A stretch of 64,000 nt of DNA from Leishmania mexicana MHOM/GT/2001/U1103 (taxonomy: Eukaryota > Euglenozoa > Kinetoplastea > Trypanosomatida > Trypanosomatidae), in contig NC_018333.1 of the NCBI RefSeq assembly GCF_000234665.1, positions 926,339 to 990,338 of the forward strand, written 5' to 3'. The notes under the pieces were generated by a model. The model ran no database searches. It had not been told where the DNA came from and saw only the letters and a list, made by a program, of their open reading frames with translations. The position numbers were made by a program, and so were the translations under genes. Positions 1 through 12,549 of the stretch are shown here, in pieces. The stretch's first letter is position 1. Each line of letters starts with the position of its first letter.

Positions 1-3000
1 ATGGAGAGGAAGAGAAAGCGAAAACGATGACGGAAAATAAACACACACACAGAGAAAAAAAAAGTGGTGGTAGACGCGGGCGGAGAAGCAAACAAAACGG
101 ACAGGACGTCAGGAAACCTGCGGTCGCGTACGTTGCACGGTGGTTCTTGTGTGAGGGATGGGGTCACGTGGAGTATGCAGGTGTGGACGCGCGTCTTTTC
201 CTGTGCAACACGGTGTCACGCAAGCGAAAGGGAGACGACACACGCGGCACAGAAGAGGGGGGGGCGGGAAAAAAGAGGGGGAGAAGATGGTGGGGTGTTC
301 AGATTCTGAGGCACAGGAGAAACCAAGTCGATGACGGCGGTGTGTGTGTGTGTGTGTGTGCGCGCACCAGCGGGCGGTCGAATCAGCGCAAGAGTAAGAG
401 AAACGGGAAGACGGAGAAGGCGGTGGCAGTGGAAAAAGGCGCCGACGATGTTATCCGGCACGGATCGGACAAGAGCAAAGAGCAGCACACAAAACATGCG
501 GGGTAGTGAGAAGCCGCAACGATGAGAATTTTCAAAGATCCGTTGAACGTGAGCACACCCAGCAAGGAGGTGAAGGAAAACGTGAAGAGGTGAAAAGGGG
601 AGTGCGCAACTGCATCGAAGGATGCATGGATGTCTTTCACGTGCATGAATACCGCTTGAGGACGAAGATGCAGCCGCAGCACGTTCCTCATTGTTTTTGT
701 TCTGGCCAGGTCATAGCGCTCCTGTCGGTGTCTAGCCGGAGAAGAGTGAAGACTCAATACTCTGTTGATTTACATTCTGACAGGGGGGGAACATGGAGTG
801 CCGCGGGGCCGTGCCCATGGTCGAGGGACGCTGGCGATGAGGGTGCCGCAGGGTTGTGTCCATGATTGAAGCCTAGCTTTTTGGTGCTCATTGGTGGGTA
901 TAATGGAGAGAGGGTGATGTTCGGTCGACGCGCAGAGCATCCTCTCGAGAAACAAGAAGGAAATGAATAAAGCGTCACCGGAACAAGCAAGGTAAAAGGT
1001 TGAAAGCATCATGAGGGCTGCGCAGGCGTGCACATGGCGCAACAGACACCTGACATAGCTTCGAAGCTCTCCGCGCACGTGCCTCACTCTCAGGATGTGT
1101 GGGTATATATGATTTTGGTGTAAGTATAGATGCAGATGGCAGCATGTGTGTCCCGCCGTCACCGGCAAGGGTGATGGTCTACCAGTCCAAACAGTGCACA
1201 CACAAAAATGGGGAGGGGGAGGGGGCAGAGGCAGGCGCATGCACAAAGCATGGGAGACGCGAGTAAAAAAAAACATTCGAAAAACGCCAAAGATGCCGCA
1301 ATATTGTTAGGACACATCAACCAGGGAAAAAGACATGCCGACTATCTTGTCGACCATACGCCAAGAAAGGGCGCTCACCAACACGTAACGCCGTACACGA
1401 AAACTTGGTCGTACACACACACGCAGAGACGTGCATCGGCACGACCACACGTGACACACGCGTGCCTGCATCGTACACTATTAGCGAAAATAAATAAAGT
1501 GCCAAAGGGGATGGAGTACAGAAATGAGCGGCTGAGGGTAAAGGGCCAGGTGGGAGGATGAGAGAGAGGTGAAGGTGTGTGCGCGTTAGCCGTGCTTGGC
1601 AATAGAATGTGCAACAGCCGAAGCGATGAAGTGCGTCGCGGTTTACCTCTGCGGTGTTGGTTAGCAGGGGAAGAAGTGCGCTCAAGACGGCACGCGCCGC
1701 CACCACACTTTGACGACAACCTGCGCGGCCACCACATCCCTGGTCCCCACCAGTAAGGTGGGAAGCGTGGTCATGGAGTGCAGCAGCAGCGTCCAAAGCG
1801 CGAATCAACGAGGATAACGCATGCAAGCTCGTGTTTCCACTGGATGAAGCTAACCTGCGCCCGAATTCAACTTCAAGCCAGCATCCGCTGTCGCTGCTAC
1901 TTGTTCGTGGTGTCTGCCGTCCCCGAGATGTAAAAGTTTAGCGCGTAACCGCCTTTGCCACATTCCGTTCGGCAGCCATGGCACCCGTAGGCGTAATGGC
2001 CGCGTCAAGCCACACGCGTCGTATCACCGCCTCCATGGAGGGGGTTGCAGCTCTGCCGTGTGCTCACCTACTCATCCCCTGGTGCGCTACAGTCGCGAGA
2101 GTGCAGCATCTCCTTGTTCCAGTCAGGCGGCATGGCGTGGTCGACGCACCAGGTCTGCGAGGAACTGACACTGCGTTGCCGGCGCTTTCAGCAAAGGTCA
2201 CATGGGCGGTCGCACCACCCTTCCCACGTCCAGTAGCGGGGTGGGTGAGATGGACGCGCCGAGAGAAAACCCCATTTCTCGATTAAAGCTGTTTGTGCCT
2301 GGGTAGCTTGACACGGAGCTCGCCGTCGTGCAGGAGTTGCGCACCGGTCCTCTCGGGGGTTGAGCCAACAATCCACTCACACAGGGTGTGCTGAGACTGC
2401 AGATGCGCAGCGGGCGATAGGCCTCAGCCTACTTGTCCCATGACCTGGCTGCTACCGAGCCCTCTGTCGGAGGGGCATTTTTGGAGATGTAGTATGAGCA
2501 GCGGACGTGGCAACCCGCAGCAAGGACGGCGGTGTCCACAATTGTGTGTGTTTTACTGTTCAGGATGGGGGCTGTCTTCGCGATGGTGCGCTCGATAAAG
2601 TCACGCGGCTCGATCTAGAGGCAAAGAATGAGACCAAACGACCCATGAAACACGTGTCATGGCATCCATCGACAACGGCGGCACTCGTCCATGGCACACG
2701 CCCACGCTCAGTGAGCGTTTGATGGTTGTCCTTAGATACAGCGAAGAGGGTGCAAAGGAAAGGGAAGAAGTGCGTTTGTGGACAGAGAGAGACGCGCTGG
2801 TTCGCGCAGAGATGTCGCCAAACTGCCAGCGCCGGTGCCTCACCGGCCGGTCGCGTTCACACATTCGCGCACGCACCACACACTCGTTACACGGGCTCAG
2901 AAGCAGCAGGCATGGCGGAAGCTGGGCGGGGAAGGGGGAGGACGAGGAGAGGGGGCACTGGTGGCGTCTGCACCAGCCTCTTCATCGTGGTTCGATCAGA

Positions 3001-3862
3001 GGGGGTGGGGTGGAGGCGCACAAGGAAAACAAAGAAAACAAAAAAGGAAGGCGGCTCCTTCGCCAATTGCCTTTTCGTTCGTTGTCGCTCCGGCCGTTGT
3101 TGTGTCCTTGACGAGGGGGAGGGGGAAGGGGGGTTGCTCGCAGTTTTGCGCAGCAGAGGTGAAGTACGAGGGCAAAGTACACACATCGAAAAGTTCCAAA
3201 GAGGTGAAATCGGCATATGCCTATACAAAAAAAAACGTGTGCGCGGAGAAGCACGTGCGCGAACGCCCAAGTAGGGAGGGGGCGGGTAGATAACACAACG
3301 GAAGGGCGAGCACACAGATAGGAAGACGGAAAGAGAAGGAGGCATCGCGGGAGGCACACGCGGAAGCAAGAGAGCGGTGGTTTTGCCCTCGAATGCACGA
3401 TGCCACAATAATAAGCGTGCAAAGAGTGCCGTCACAACGAGATGGTGAGAGCGACAGAGAGAGAGCAGGAGAGAAGCATCACAGCACGGATCCGTGTACC
3501 TCCCTCCCCCCTCTCACTTCCGGCCTTCCTTCCCACCTCGCTGCTGTGCCCCTGTCGCACTTGGATCCGTCAATCATACATCAACAGCAAAACACCTACG
3601 AACCAACCCACTCACAGACACACCCAGTCACAACTCGCCAAGCACGGTCGGTAAGACCGACAGCAGAGAATGCATGAAACAACGAAAATCACGAGAAGAC
3701 ATCCAATGTACCGTTTTGCACAAAGGGAGGGAGGGAGGGGGAGGGGGGGGGGGCTTAAGCAGCGTGTTGGAGGTGCATCCACTCTCTTGCGCCGCAAGAC
3801 CTCCAGCGAGCCCTCCCGCGCTTACCCCGCGCCCCTCTCCCATTCCACGAATAATAAGGCGA
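1..3862. other. Gene-free left flank downstream of the TSNAXIP1-like gene
   Basis: No open frame here shows protein-like composition. Most of the stretch is purine-rich on the plus strand with short TG runs (e.g. around 341-360), as in Leishmania UTR/intergenic DNA. About 1860-2560 is different: balanced base composition and little simple repeat, possibly an old decayed element. Nothing in it could be matched to the other repeats in the window by eye. Confidence 0.5.
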
Positions 3863-6800
3863 TCATAGCACGCAGTCCGTCTTGGCGCTGCGCACTGTGC
3901 GGCGGATAAGCGGCGCACTCCCGATGGCACGCACCATGTCACTGAGTCGAACGACCACCGTCACCTCCTCGGACTCTCCAGGCGCGGGCGCGGGCACTGG
4001 CACGGCCCCGATCACCGCGTTCATGGAAAGTTCGCGTAGCACCACCTCCGGTGTGCACGGCTCCACCTCCAGGACGGCAGCAGACACCTCTGTCAAGGGG
4101 AGCACTCGATCGCCCTCGTTGAGTTGCGGCGCAGGCTGCGCTTTGGGGTCACGCGTACCTTTCAACGCCGCCCCTGCAGAGGCGGCAGAGGAAACCGAGG
4201 CAATGCGATCTCCACCGGCGGCCATACAACACGCACGCGCAGTCAAGGAATGCAGGAAAGACACGTAGAGCTCCATGCTGGCACGACATTCTTGCACCAG
4301 CAGCACCTGCATGAACGGGTGCGTGTCGCTGCACAGCGCTTCCGCGCTGAAAGTCGTTTCTCCGCCCAGGGCGGCGCGCAGTTCTGCAAGCTCGGATGCC
4401 GTCTTCAGCTCCAGCACCGGCTGCAGACACTCGCCCAACGCCTGACGCCGCAAGCGCGAGCTCTGCAACTCCTTCGCCAAGGCGCGGACGTCGCGCTTTA
4501 CCTGCGCCACCACGACGACCGCGTCCACACCTAGGCGTGGAGGCATCACCCCATGCGCGATCCACAAGAAGAGATGCAAGGCGTCACTGTGCCACTCCCG
4601 CATCTGTCCGTCACTCTCGAGGTTCATCATGAGGTGAGCGACAGAGTCGTACGCGTGCAGATCCTCGCGTGTCTGCATCTCTGACTGCAGCAGTTCGTAG
4701 AGAAACGGGGCGAGGCGGTCGGTACTACTCTGCGCCGCGGCGCCGTCCTGCTCGATCGCCTGCTGCGCTGTATCCTCTTGGTCTAAAAACGTAGGCAGCA
4801 CATCAAGAAAGAAGTGGTAGATCAGCGCCATAACCGTGGAAGGGGCGACAGAGCGACGGCACAGGACGCCGCTTGCACGCCAACACAGCGGGACCCACGG
4901 CCCGTACCCAAGCCCGAGCAGCGGCAGCTCCAGAGGTGGAGCCAAGCGCTGTACAGGTGCCCCGACGATGGCGCCGCTGAGGGCGCCGTGAGGCGCATCC
5001 CCGAGACCCTGGGGTCGACGAGAGTTGCGGTGCTGCAGCGGTGCCGAGGAGTCGGTCTGCTTGTCCTTGGATGAAAGGCCGGTCTCCTGGATGCTCTTCT
5101 TGGCATTCGCGCGCGCAACATCCATCGGCGCGTCGCCTCCCTCCACGATGTCTGTCGTGGAGGTGTGCTGCAGCTGCTGCTGCTGCTGCCACTGCGTCCG
5201 CAGAAGCCCCTCCAGTGCTACGATGCGCTGCACGAGGTACTCCACCTGCAGTCTGGTCTCCCTAGGTCCTTTCACCGTGGGCATATCCTGGGCCAACGTC
5301 GAGGAAGTTGAGGTTCTCCTGACGGCACGGCGATCCTCGTCCGCAAAGGGGTCGATGTCAACGTTGTCTTGGTGCAGCTCAGTCGAGAGATGCCCAACGT
5401 CTGCTGCGTAGCCGGACAGTTCAGGGTACCTCTCGTAGAGTCGCCTCCACGACGGACGTGGTGTCAGCACCGTGTCCGTGTCGGAGTCACGCGCTTCCAC
5501 GTCAGAAAACTGCGCAGCGGCAGCCGCTGCTGCCTGGACAAGGGCCTCCCGGTCTTCTTCCAGTGCGTTGAGGCGACACTGCATGACGTCCAGCTGCGTT
5601 CCGCGCACCGCAGCAGTGCGACGCCATCGCCGCGTCATTAGCTGGGCCGCCTGCAGCTCGGAGGTGAGGTGCTCCCTCATCAGGCAAAAGTCCGACGCCG
5701 GCACATACTCCGAGTAATTCTTGCGAAACTGCTGCAGCTCCGCCTGGGCCTCACCGGCGATGCACTTGAACTCATCCAGCTCGCTGACCTGGCCCATTAC
5801 ACTTGTCACGAGCCGCTCGTACTCCTTCAGCCGTCGATCGCACTCCCGCACAGCACCGATGAGAACCAGGATCTTCTCCAGGTCGATTTGGCTCGCCTGC
5901 TCTAGCTCGGAGACGCGCTGATTGGCCGCGTTGAGCTCGCGCTGCAGCTCGAGCATGTCATTGATACGGCACGTGCGTGAGTTCTGCATGGTTGCCTGTT
6001 GCCGCTCCTCCTCCTCCGCTAGCGCACGAGACTTGAGCGCCGTCTCCATCTTGCTCAGCTCTACCTGCAGCGAGCTCACCTCCTGATGCAAAGCAGCCGC
6101 ATTTTCTTGCTGCGTCATCTTCTCTACGTGCCGAGCAGCTACAGTGGAGTAGGCGTCGGTGAGCAGCTCCGCCTGCGCCTGAATAACGTTGTCGTAAGCG
6201 CACTGAATGTCGTCGAAGAGAGACGCGTACGCCGGAAAGGCGGAACACAACGCGCGGAACGCTTCGCGGTAGGGGTTCAGCTGATCCATCGCGCTCGGAA
6301 TGGCGGTGCCGCCGCTGTTCAGAACGAGCTCACGCTTAATGTACGACTGGAGCCGCGTGACCAGCGGCGGGGGAGCCGCGGCGGCGGAAACGGTGGAAGC
6401 GCCGTAGCCGCCACCGCCGTGGACAGGGTTGGTGATAGTGCATGGCAGCATGGTAGGGCGAACGTCTGTGGCGAGGCTCAGGTGACGCGAGGTAGCGGTG
6501 CTGGCGCGGACGCCGTTATCGGTGTCGCTCATGCACTTTTGCGCTGGCAACGGCAAATGTGCCGTAGCAGAAAGCGCCGCCGCTGCTGCCGTCACGGGAG
6601 CCGTGGCGACTGCCCGCGACCCACATGCTCCTGTAGAAAGAATGCGGGACGCCACTGGCAAAACGACCGGCGCGTGTGACACTCTCTGTGATCTCTTGTT
6701 TGCTCGCGGGTGCTGTTGGGCGGCATCCAGGCGGAGCAGACGCCGCGCCGAGGGGCCGATACCTGAGAGGTCATCTGGCAGCGCCAGGGAGTCAGTCCAC

Positions 6801-7108
6801 TCGACCCGGCTACCACCACCGGTGGTCCCTAGGATGGCCGGCTCGGTGCCTCGACAAGATCTGTAGTAGGAGTCGTACAGCTGCAACGTGCCTTGTGGAA
6901 ACGGGATCATGCGAGCCGGTGCTGCGCGGCTAGTAACGGACCCCGTGGCAGAACTTCCCGACGCCCCTGCAACGCACGGAAACGTTGAGGACGTCTTCAT
7001 CATGATGTCACCCGCCAGCTTCACTGCCGAGGGGAGAGAGGGTGATGTGGTGTACTGCAACCCGCACACCGGCACCGTCCCGCTCCGCACATCACCACCG
7101 CCTCTCAT
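3863..7108 (-). CDS. Coiled-coil protein resembling TSNAXIP1
   Basis: The protein is 1081 residues from the ATG at 7108; the open frame runs 11 codons further up but only from a TTG. The first ~260 residues are low-complexity (Ser/Thr/Ala/Gly), and a long coiled coil follows at roughly residues 325-540. Just before the coil (about 280-300), the stretch beginning YREAFRALCSAFPAYASLF resembles the N-terminal signature of translin-associated factor X-interacting proteins. After the coil comes a TPRPSW motif (about 549), also seen in that family. Gln-rich tract near residues 650-660; the C-terminal ~350 residues are helical and Ala/Leu-rich. TSNAXIP1-type proteins are often linked to cilia and sperm flagella, so a flagellar or cytoskeletal role is a reasonable inference. 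No catalytic motif was seen. The gene is certain; the family assignment is moderate. Confidence 0.8.
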   Translation of the reverse strand: MRGGGDVRSGTVPVCGLQYTTSPSLPSAVKLAGDIMMKTSSTFPCVAGASGSSATGSVTSRAAPARMIPFPQGTLQLYDSYYRSCRGTEPAILGTTGGGSRVEWTDSLALPDDLSGIGPSARRLLRLDAAQQHPRANKRSQRVSHAPVVLPVASRILSTGACGSRAVATAPVTAAAAALSATAHLPLPAQKCMSDTDNGVRASTATSRHLSLATDVRPTMLPCTITNPVHGGGGYGASTVSAAAAPPPLVTRLQSYIKRELVLNSGGTAIPSAMDQLNPYREAFRALCSAFPAYASLFDDIQCAYDNVIQAQAELLTDAYSTVAARHVEKMTQQENAAALHQEVSSLQVELSKMETALKSRALAEEEERQQATMQNSRTCRINDMLELQRELNAANQRVSELEQASQIDLEKILVLIGAVRECDRRLKEYERLVTSVMGQVSELDEFKCIAGEAQAELQQFRKNYSEYVPASDFCLMREHLTSELQAAQLMTRRWRRTAAVRGTQLDVMQCRLNALEEDREALVQAAAAAAAQFSDVEARDSDTDTVLTPRPSWRRLYERYPELSGYAADVGHLSTELHQDNVDIDPFADEDRRAVRRTSTSSTLAQDMPTVKGPRETRLQVEYLVQRIVALEGLLRTQWQQQQQLQHTSTTDIVEGGDAPMDVARANAKKSIQETGLSSKDKQTDSSAPLQHRNSRRPQGLGDAPHGALSGAIVGAPVQRLAPPLELPLLGLGYGPWVPLCWRASGVLCRRSVAPSTVMALIYHFFLDVLPTFLDQEDTAQQAIEQDGAAAQSSTDRLAPFLYELLQSEMQTREDLHAYDSVAHLMMNLESDGQMREWHSDALHLFLWIAHGVMPPRLGVDAVVVVAQVKRDVRALAKELQSSRLRRQALGECLQPVLELKTASELAELRAALGGETTFSAEALCSDTHPFMQVLLVQECRASMELYVSFLHSLTARACCMAAGGDRIASVSSAASAGAALKGTRDPKAQPAPQLNEGDRVLPLTEVSAAVLEVEPCTPEVVLRELSMNAVIGAVPVPAPAPGESEEVTVVVRLSDMVRAIGSAPLIRRTVRSAKTDCVL

Positions 7109-10100
7109 GGTTCCCGTTTGGGCGTTTTGGCGCAGATTCAATACTCAAACTCGCTCACACCAGTGCGAAGGAGAGTGTCAGCACAGTTGATGCAGAGGTT
7201 GACGCGTCGTGAGCGGAAAGCTGAAAGCAAGCGCGGAGCTGCAGGCCAGCCCCGCGCTTCTGGTTGCCAAAGAGCGTCAAGAGCGAGCTAGACGTGCTTG
7301 TCGATACAGCCCACCGTGAGACAAAATACTCGAGTCAAGCACACATACACAAACAGACGTGCAAGCACACTTGCGTCGCAGGTGGCGAATTCGTCGCGAG
7401 TGTCGTGCAACCCGACCTCGAAGGAGAGAGCTACATAAGTGCGAAGGATTTGAAGGGCAGAAAGATATATTTTGGGGGAGAGAGGAAGGGGGAGTTAGGG
7501 TGCGTGGAGAAGAGAGTATGCAGTGAGCATACACACGAAAACAACAACAAAATTCAATGCCAGCAAGAAGACGAGAAGAGGAGCACACAAAGGACGAGCC
7601 TGGAAGAACGAACGTCAGATCAAATGGTGTTTGTGCGTGTGTGTCACTGCAGTGCGCAAGGGCATCTGCCATATACTGCAGCTCTTTCTTTTCATAGTCC
7701 AGCAGCAGCAAAATCCGCAGTGAGAGACACTGCAGTTTCGTGGCCTCAGTCAGAGCTTGCCCGCCCCGGCAGCAGGGTGCAAAGGATGAAGAAGATTCGG
7801 GGCAAGCGAGCATGCTCTTCACTTCTCACGTGTTCTTCTTTTCGATTGATTGGTGGCAAAAAAAAAGAGACATGCGTTTTCTTTCGTGTTTGTTTGTTTC
7901 TTTGCATAAACGTCACCGCCAATCCATTGAGACGTACAGAGCTTGCGCACACAAAAAAACGGAGCGACGGGGGGGAGAGTGACTGCGGGGCGGTGGAGCA
8001 CACCCTCGGGTTGTGGTGTCTTTGCTGCGCCTACCCCCTCTCCTCTTTCCTCTTCTCCCCTGTCTTTTCCGGTCACGAGAGAAACACCGGCAAATTCTCT
8101 CGTCGCAACAGTGCCTCTCTCTCTCTTCGCCTCTTCTTATCTCTCCGTCATCGGACAAGAAGAGCGGGATGTAGGCGTGGGCACCTGTGTGTGTGTGTGT
8201 GTCCTCTACACCCCACCCCGCTCTTCAAACAGAGAAAAAAATACTAGTGAAGGAAAAGAAAGCCGAGACATGAGGCACACTACCCAGGCAGCAACATGAT
8301 ATATGCACAAGCAAACATGTGTCGAGAAACAAAGAAAAAGGGAGGGGGAGGGGAACCGAAACCGAAACAGCAACACCACCCAACACAGTTCAAAAGCATA
8401 AAACACATATATATATATATATGTATACACACAAGCACAGTCATCATCGAGGCGTGGGAAGAAAGGGGGGAGACCCTTCAGTGAGCGCAACGGCAGTAGT
8501 GAGGAAGGGACGGGTGGGGGGAGACAGGCACGCATTCGACCCAAGAGTGCAGCGACGCGGAAAAAGCGGAGAGAAAAAGAATGTACACAGCGACAACGAA
8601 GGGAGAGGAAAATGGGTGAAGTTCGCCATACAGGAGACACAAACACCGCAGTAACAACGGGAGAGAAGAGAGACACACACACACGCAATCGACGCCCACG
8701 GCTTACTAAAACAACCGTGTTGTTTGACGAGCAGAAACCGCAGCTCCATATCCGTTATTCATTTATCTACGCAGCACCATGCACAAAAAGCAGAACAGAG
8801 AATGAAAAAAAACGACCAAGAAGCGAGGGAGGGAGGCGAAGGCACAGGCAGAGAATAACAAACCCACAGACACACAAGCGCGGACACCCACAAGAAGAAC
8901 AGAAGGGCATGCAGGGGCTGGCGGGGAGGAAGGGAGGACAACACACATGCAGGTACAGAAGAAACAATAGGAAAGGAAGCAAGCAATGGAGCGGATGGCA
9001 AGCAAAACGAAGTGGAAATCGGACCAAGACAAATGTTTGTGTGTGCGCGTGTTTTAGTGCTTTTTTTTGACGTGCCAAAAGACGTGTAGCGTACCTGAAA
9101 GATGATGATGGCCACCACAAAGCGGTTAACGGGGGGAGGGGAGGGGGGGGGCAGAAAAAGAAAAGGGTGGCACGCTCGATAAGAGGTGGTAAAGGACACA
9201 TGGAGGGAAGGGGGTAGGGATGGTACTATGGGGCCCTACTTCGAAGGCCAAATGATGGAGGAAGAGAGACGAGAGAGTGAGATGAGTCAGTCCGTGGAAA
9301 AATCCCCGTGTGCCACCGACGGCTCCCGTGTAAGGGTCACTCGTTTCCTCCTTACCGCCCACTACGCCTCCTCGCGGCACCTCCATGCAAAAAAGGCGTC
9401 GAGCAAAACGAGCGAAAGCTAAAAAAAATCGGCGGCTGTAGAGAGACAAACAGAGAAAGAGAGAGAAAGATGGAATCGAGTCACGCACACACACACACAC
9501 ACATATATATATACAGATTTACATGCGCATACATCTACGCCCATGATAGAGGAAAACAGAAACAACAACAACGCACAAACCCACATAGACGCGCATCGTG
9601 GTGCCCGTTTCGAGCATGAACACAGCATCGCCAAAAGAAAACCACGAGAGAGACAGGAAAGACATGAAAAATAAAGGGGGAGGGGGAGGGGGCGACAGTC
9701 TTCAGAAAAGGTCAACAACGAATGCACACATGCAAAAAGAAGGGAAGAAAACGACAGCGTTCGGGAGATACGCGAGGGAGGGATCGGCTTCGACATATGA
9801 TGGCTCGGTGCTTTCTTTTTCTCACGTGCACACATATACAACCGCGAATCCATATACAGATAGAAAGAGAGCGCGACACGTCAGAAGGGAAGAAGCAGAA
9901 AGGTCCATCGAGAGAGAAGCAGAAAGACACACGGCGACGGTTGCTCCGAACAGACTGAAAGAGTGGAACAAGCAAACGGTACGGAAGGGCGCCACACACA
10001 CACACACATACACACGAGGCGTCGAGTCAGGTGAAGAGAGCCTTTTTCTTCGTTTGAGTCGCGCTTTTCTTTCGGCTTGCGACTACCTCTGAGAGGTTCG

Positions 10101-10579
10101 GCCACGACGTGTAGACACGTGCGAACGCACATACCCGGCAACATCAAGCGGCAGAGAGGGAGTGCACTCATCGATTCCTGCTTGCGAGTACTGCTTTCTC
10201 TACCGCTTTTCCGACTCTGATTTACCTCTCAACTCTTGCTGCAAATCTATTTGCTGCGTTCCCTCGTTCGGCCTACAGCACACGCCAGATGTCATCGTCC
10301 CGCTGATCGCATGATAAACAACACATCGGCGATCGTCCGTCATCCGCTCCCATCACGTAGGTGGATGAGGGTGAAGAAGGACGAAAAAGACCACCTGGTA
10401 CACGAAAAGAGCGGGGATGTTCTGCTAGAACGCACACGCACAACAGTGTTTCCGTAGACCCCTCCCCCTTCACGCTCCCTCAGCTTCTACCAAGGTCGCC
10501 TGAAGCCCGTAGACATGAGTTTCCAGTGTGGCCTGCACGCGCGTTGACAGTGAGAGGCGCCCAAAAAACATGCGCCTCT
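7109..10579. other. Gene-free, purine-rich region with microsatellites
   Basis: No credible gene. The plus strand is A/G-rich and the minus strand therefore pyrimidine-rich, as in 5' UTR/splice regions of a minus-strand cluster. It contains (AT)n near 8405-8422, (CA)n/(TA)n near 9486-9513, several poly-G runs and CA runs. The 327-codon plus-strand frame at 7264-8247 has no domain and a UTR-like composition. Confidence 0.5.
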
Positions 10580-11124
10580 GCTCTTTTTTTCTTCATGAGT
10601 TCCAGCCGCCTGAAAACGCGGTACAACGCGGAGCGTGGTATCGTCAGGGTTCAGTGCCCCCCCCCTCCCTTTCCCTGCCAAATGCAGAGACGCTTCTGGT
10701 GGTGACGGCGCCGAGTTGCCTACGACGTAGGAAGAGGTGTCACAGCAATGTAGCGCTACTGATGTCGGCGACCATGTCCTGGATTGGCGTTGCGCCAGAG
10801 CACCTCCTGCGACAGCGAACACGTCTGTGCCATACATATGATAGTCGCACTGTCCGCGTGACTCGAACGCATCTCAAAACCGGCCCTCACGCTCTCTGCT
10901 GGCGCGGAGAGCCTGAGCCACCCTGACGAGGACGCACCACATGACTGGTGTGATGGGAACTGCTGTGAGGCAACCTGCGGAGCGGATTGTGGGCAGAGTT
11001 TAAGACAGACGCCTTGTTCAGGTCGCTGAGTCGGCAGATTGCTGTAAGGCGTGTGTCTCCAGCTGCTTCGCACAATGCCATAGGGCCTCTGGCAGACCAG
11101 GAAGGGGGTGTGTAGTGGCGCGCA
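10580..11124 (-). mobile_element. SIDER2-like short degenerate retroposon, copy 1
   Basis: Read on the minus strand, about 545 bp aligns with 37819-38389 read on the plus strand. Shared blocks include CACTACAC followed by CCTGGTCTGCC near the 5' end, GCGTTCGAGTCACGCGGACA in the middle, GGCACAGACGTGTTC, CCAGGACATG, CCTACGTC and CCCTGACGAT.CCACGC near the 3' end. Both copies end close to an A-rich tail (here the minus-strand run at 10580-10591). A length near 0.55 kb, high divergence and an A-rich end fit Leishmania SIDER elements. In this orientation it is sense to the polycistronic transcript and may sit in the long 3' region of the ADF-H gene. SIDER2 in 3' UTRs is known to lower mRNA stability. 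Confidence 0.7.
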
Positions 11125-12549
11125 TGCTCAATGACGGGAATCGGCACGTTGAAATCAAAAAGTAAAACAAAAGAAAATAATAAACTCGAGCCCAGGTCAC
11201 ACTGTCCTCTCACCCCCGCATCTCTCACCCCATTCTGCCATACCGCACCATCCGCCGAGGCTCATGTATATGCATAAGAAGATGATTTGCCCTCCCTCCC
11301 TGGGGAGTAGGGGGGGGTGTACACAAGGAAAAAAAGGTTTAAAAAGGAGACAATATGCAGCCAAGGGAGAAAGGCTTTAAACCGTGAGCGGAAAACACGA
11401 ACGATGTCACACTCTACCATAAAAGCAAAGGGAGAAAAAAAAAGCATCGCAACAAGCAAAGACGTCACCGCGCACACCGACCTCCCTCAGCAGACCCAGA
11501 GAGAACGACAGGAGATGCACGTACACCAAAGCTGCGTCCAGCTCCCACCAATAACACATCTGGAGAGCGAGCCGAGATCAGCGCAGGAGGGAGAGGAAGC
11601 AAGCGCTAACACTGCAAGCGAATCAAGAAGACAAAGAAAGAACACGCCGTGATGGGAGTAGGAGGGAAGATACGACACCCCAGCGACCCAGGAGAGGAGC
11701 GCGCACAGGCCGTCAGAATGGCGCGCCAACTCACTCACTGCAAAACACACAACACACACACACACATCGGTGGCGGCTCAGGTGCTTTCCCAACCAACGC
11801 AGTGCATCGAGTGAGTGCGTGTGTGGTTTCTTGACGCGGTGAGGTGTGGTTTATGTGCAGACGCTGTGCAACAGCTTCCATATGAGAAGGTATGCGAAAG
11901 AAAAAAAGGTTTAGGAGGAAGGCGGACAGCATCCACTTCTGTGTCCGCCGCTTGCCTGCACGAGGGTCTGTGCGGGTGGATGTACCTCTCATACACGTTC
12001 GGTTCCGCACGGACATGTCACTCCGACATCTCCATTTTCTGCTTCTCTTTTCCGTTTACTTTCGGCCACCCTGCCCTGCACAGAACGTGATACTTCACAG
12101 TATAGCATGCGCACGAGTAGGTGAAGAAAGAGGTGTTTTCATTGCGCTGATGGCGCCTCTATGCACCACAACTGGAAAACAGCAGGAGGGAGCAGGGGCA
12201 GCTGCCCTTTACGATTCAGGCACTCTTGCTTTCCTCCGGTAGCCTCTCACCCCACCCCCGCGCGTGTAGCCTTACCTCTCCTCCATGCTCCGCTCGCCAT
12301 CACTGGGCATCGCTCTCTTCCTCGGCAGCTGCTCCTCCTCCACACGCTCGTACGGCAGTAGATGAAATCATGACAGGAAGAGGGGGAAAGAAAGAAAAAG
12401 AAACGCTCCTCATGGCCTGCCATCGCCAATGAATGAGCACAAAAGAAAAGGGAAAAACTGGGAAGCCGCGGGAACACTGCACAGATGTTGTTTCTGTGCA
12501 TCACACCGCAGACGTCCGCAGACCCCTACCTGGAAAAAAAGAAAGATCC
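11125..12549. other. Intergenic spacer between two retroposon remnants
   Basis: No gene seen. The first ~700 bp is purine-rich on the plus strand with CA runs (11749-11765). From about 11815 to 12360 composition becomes pyrimidine-rich on the plus strand. It separates the SIDER2-like copy from the 3' end of the DIRE. Confidence 0.4.

Noticed and set aside
2990..3002. GGTTCGATC resembling a tRNA B-box
   Set aside because: No matching acceptor, D-arm or A-box spacing was found nearby.
7264..8247. 327-codon plus-strand frame
   Set aside because: Opposite to every other gene, UTR-like composition, low-complexity stretches and no domain.
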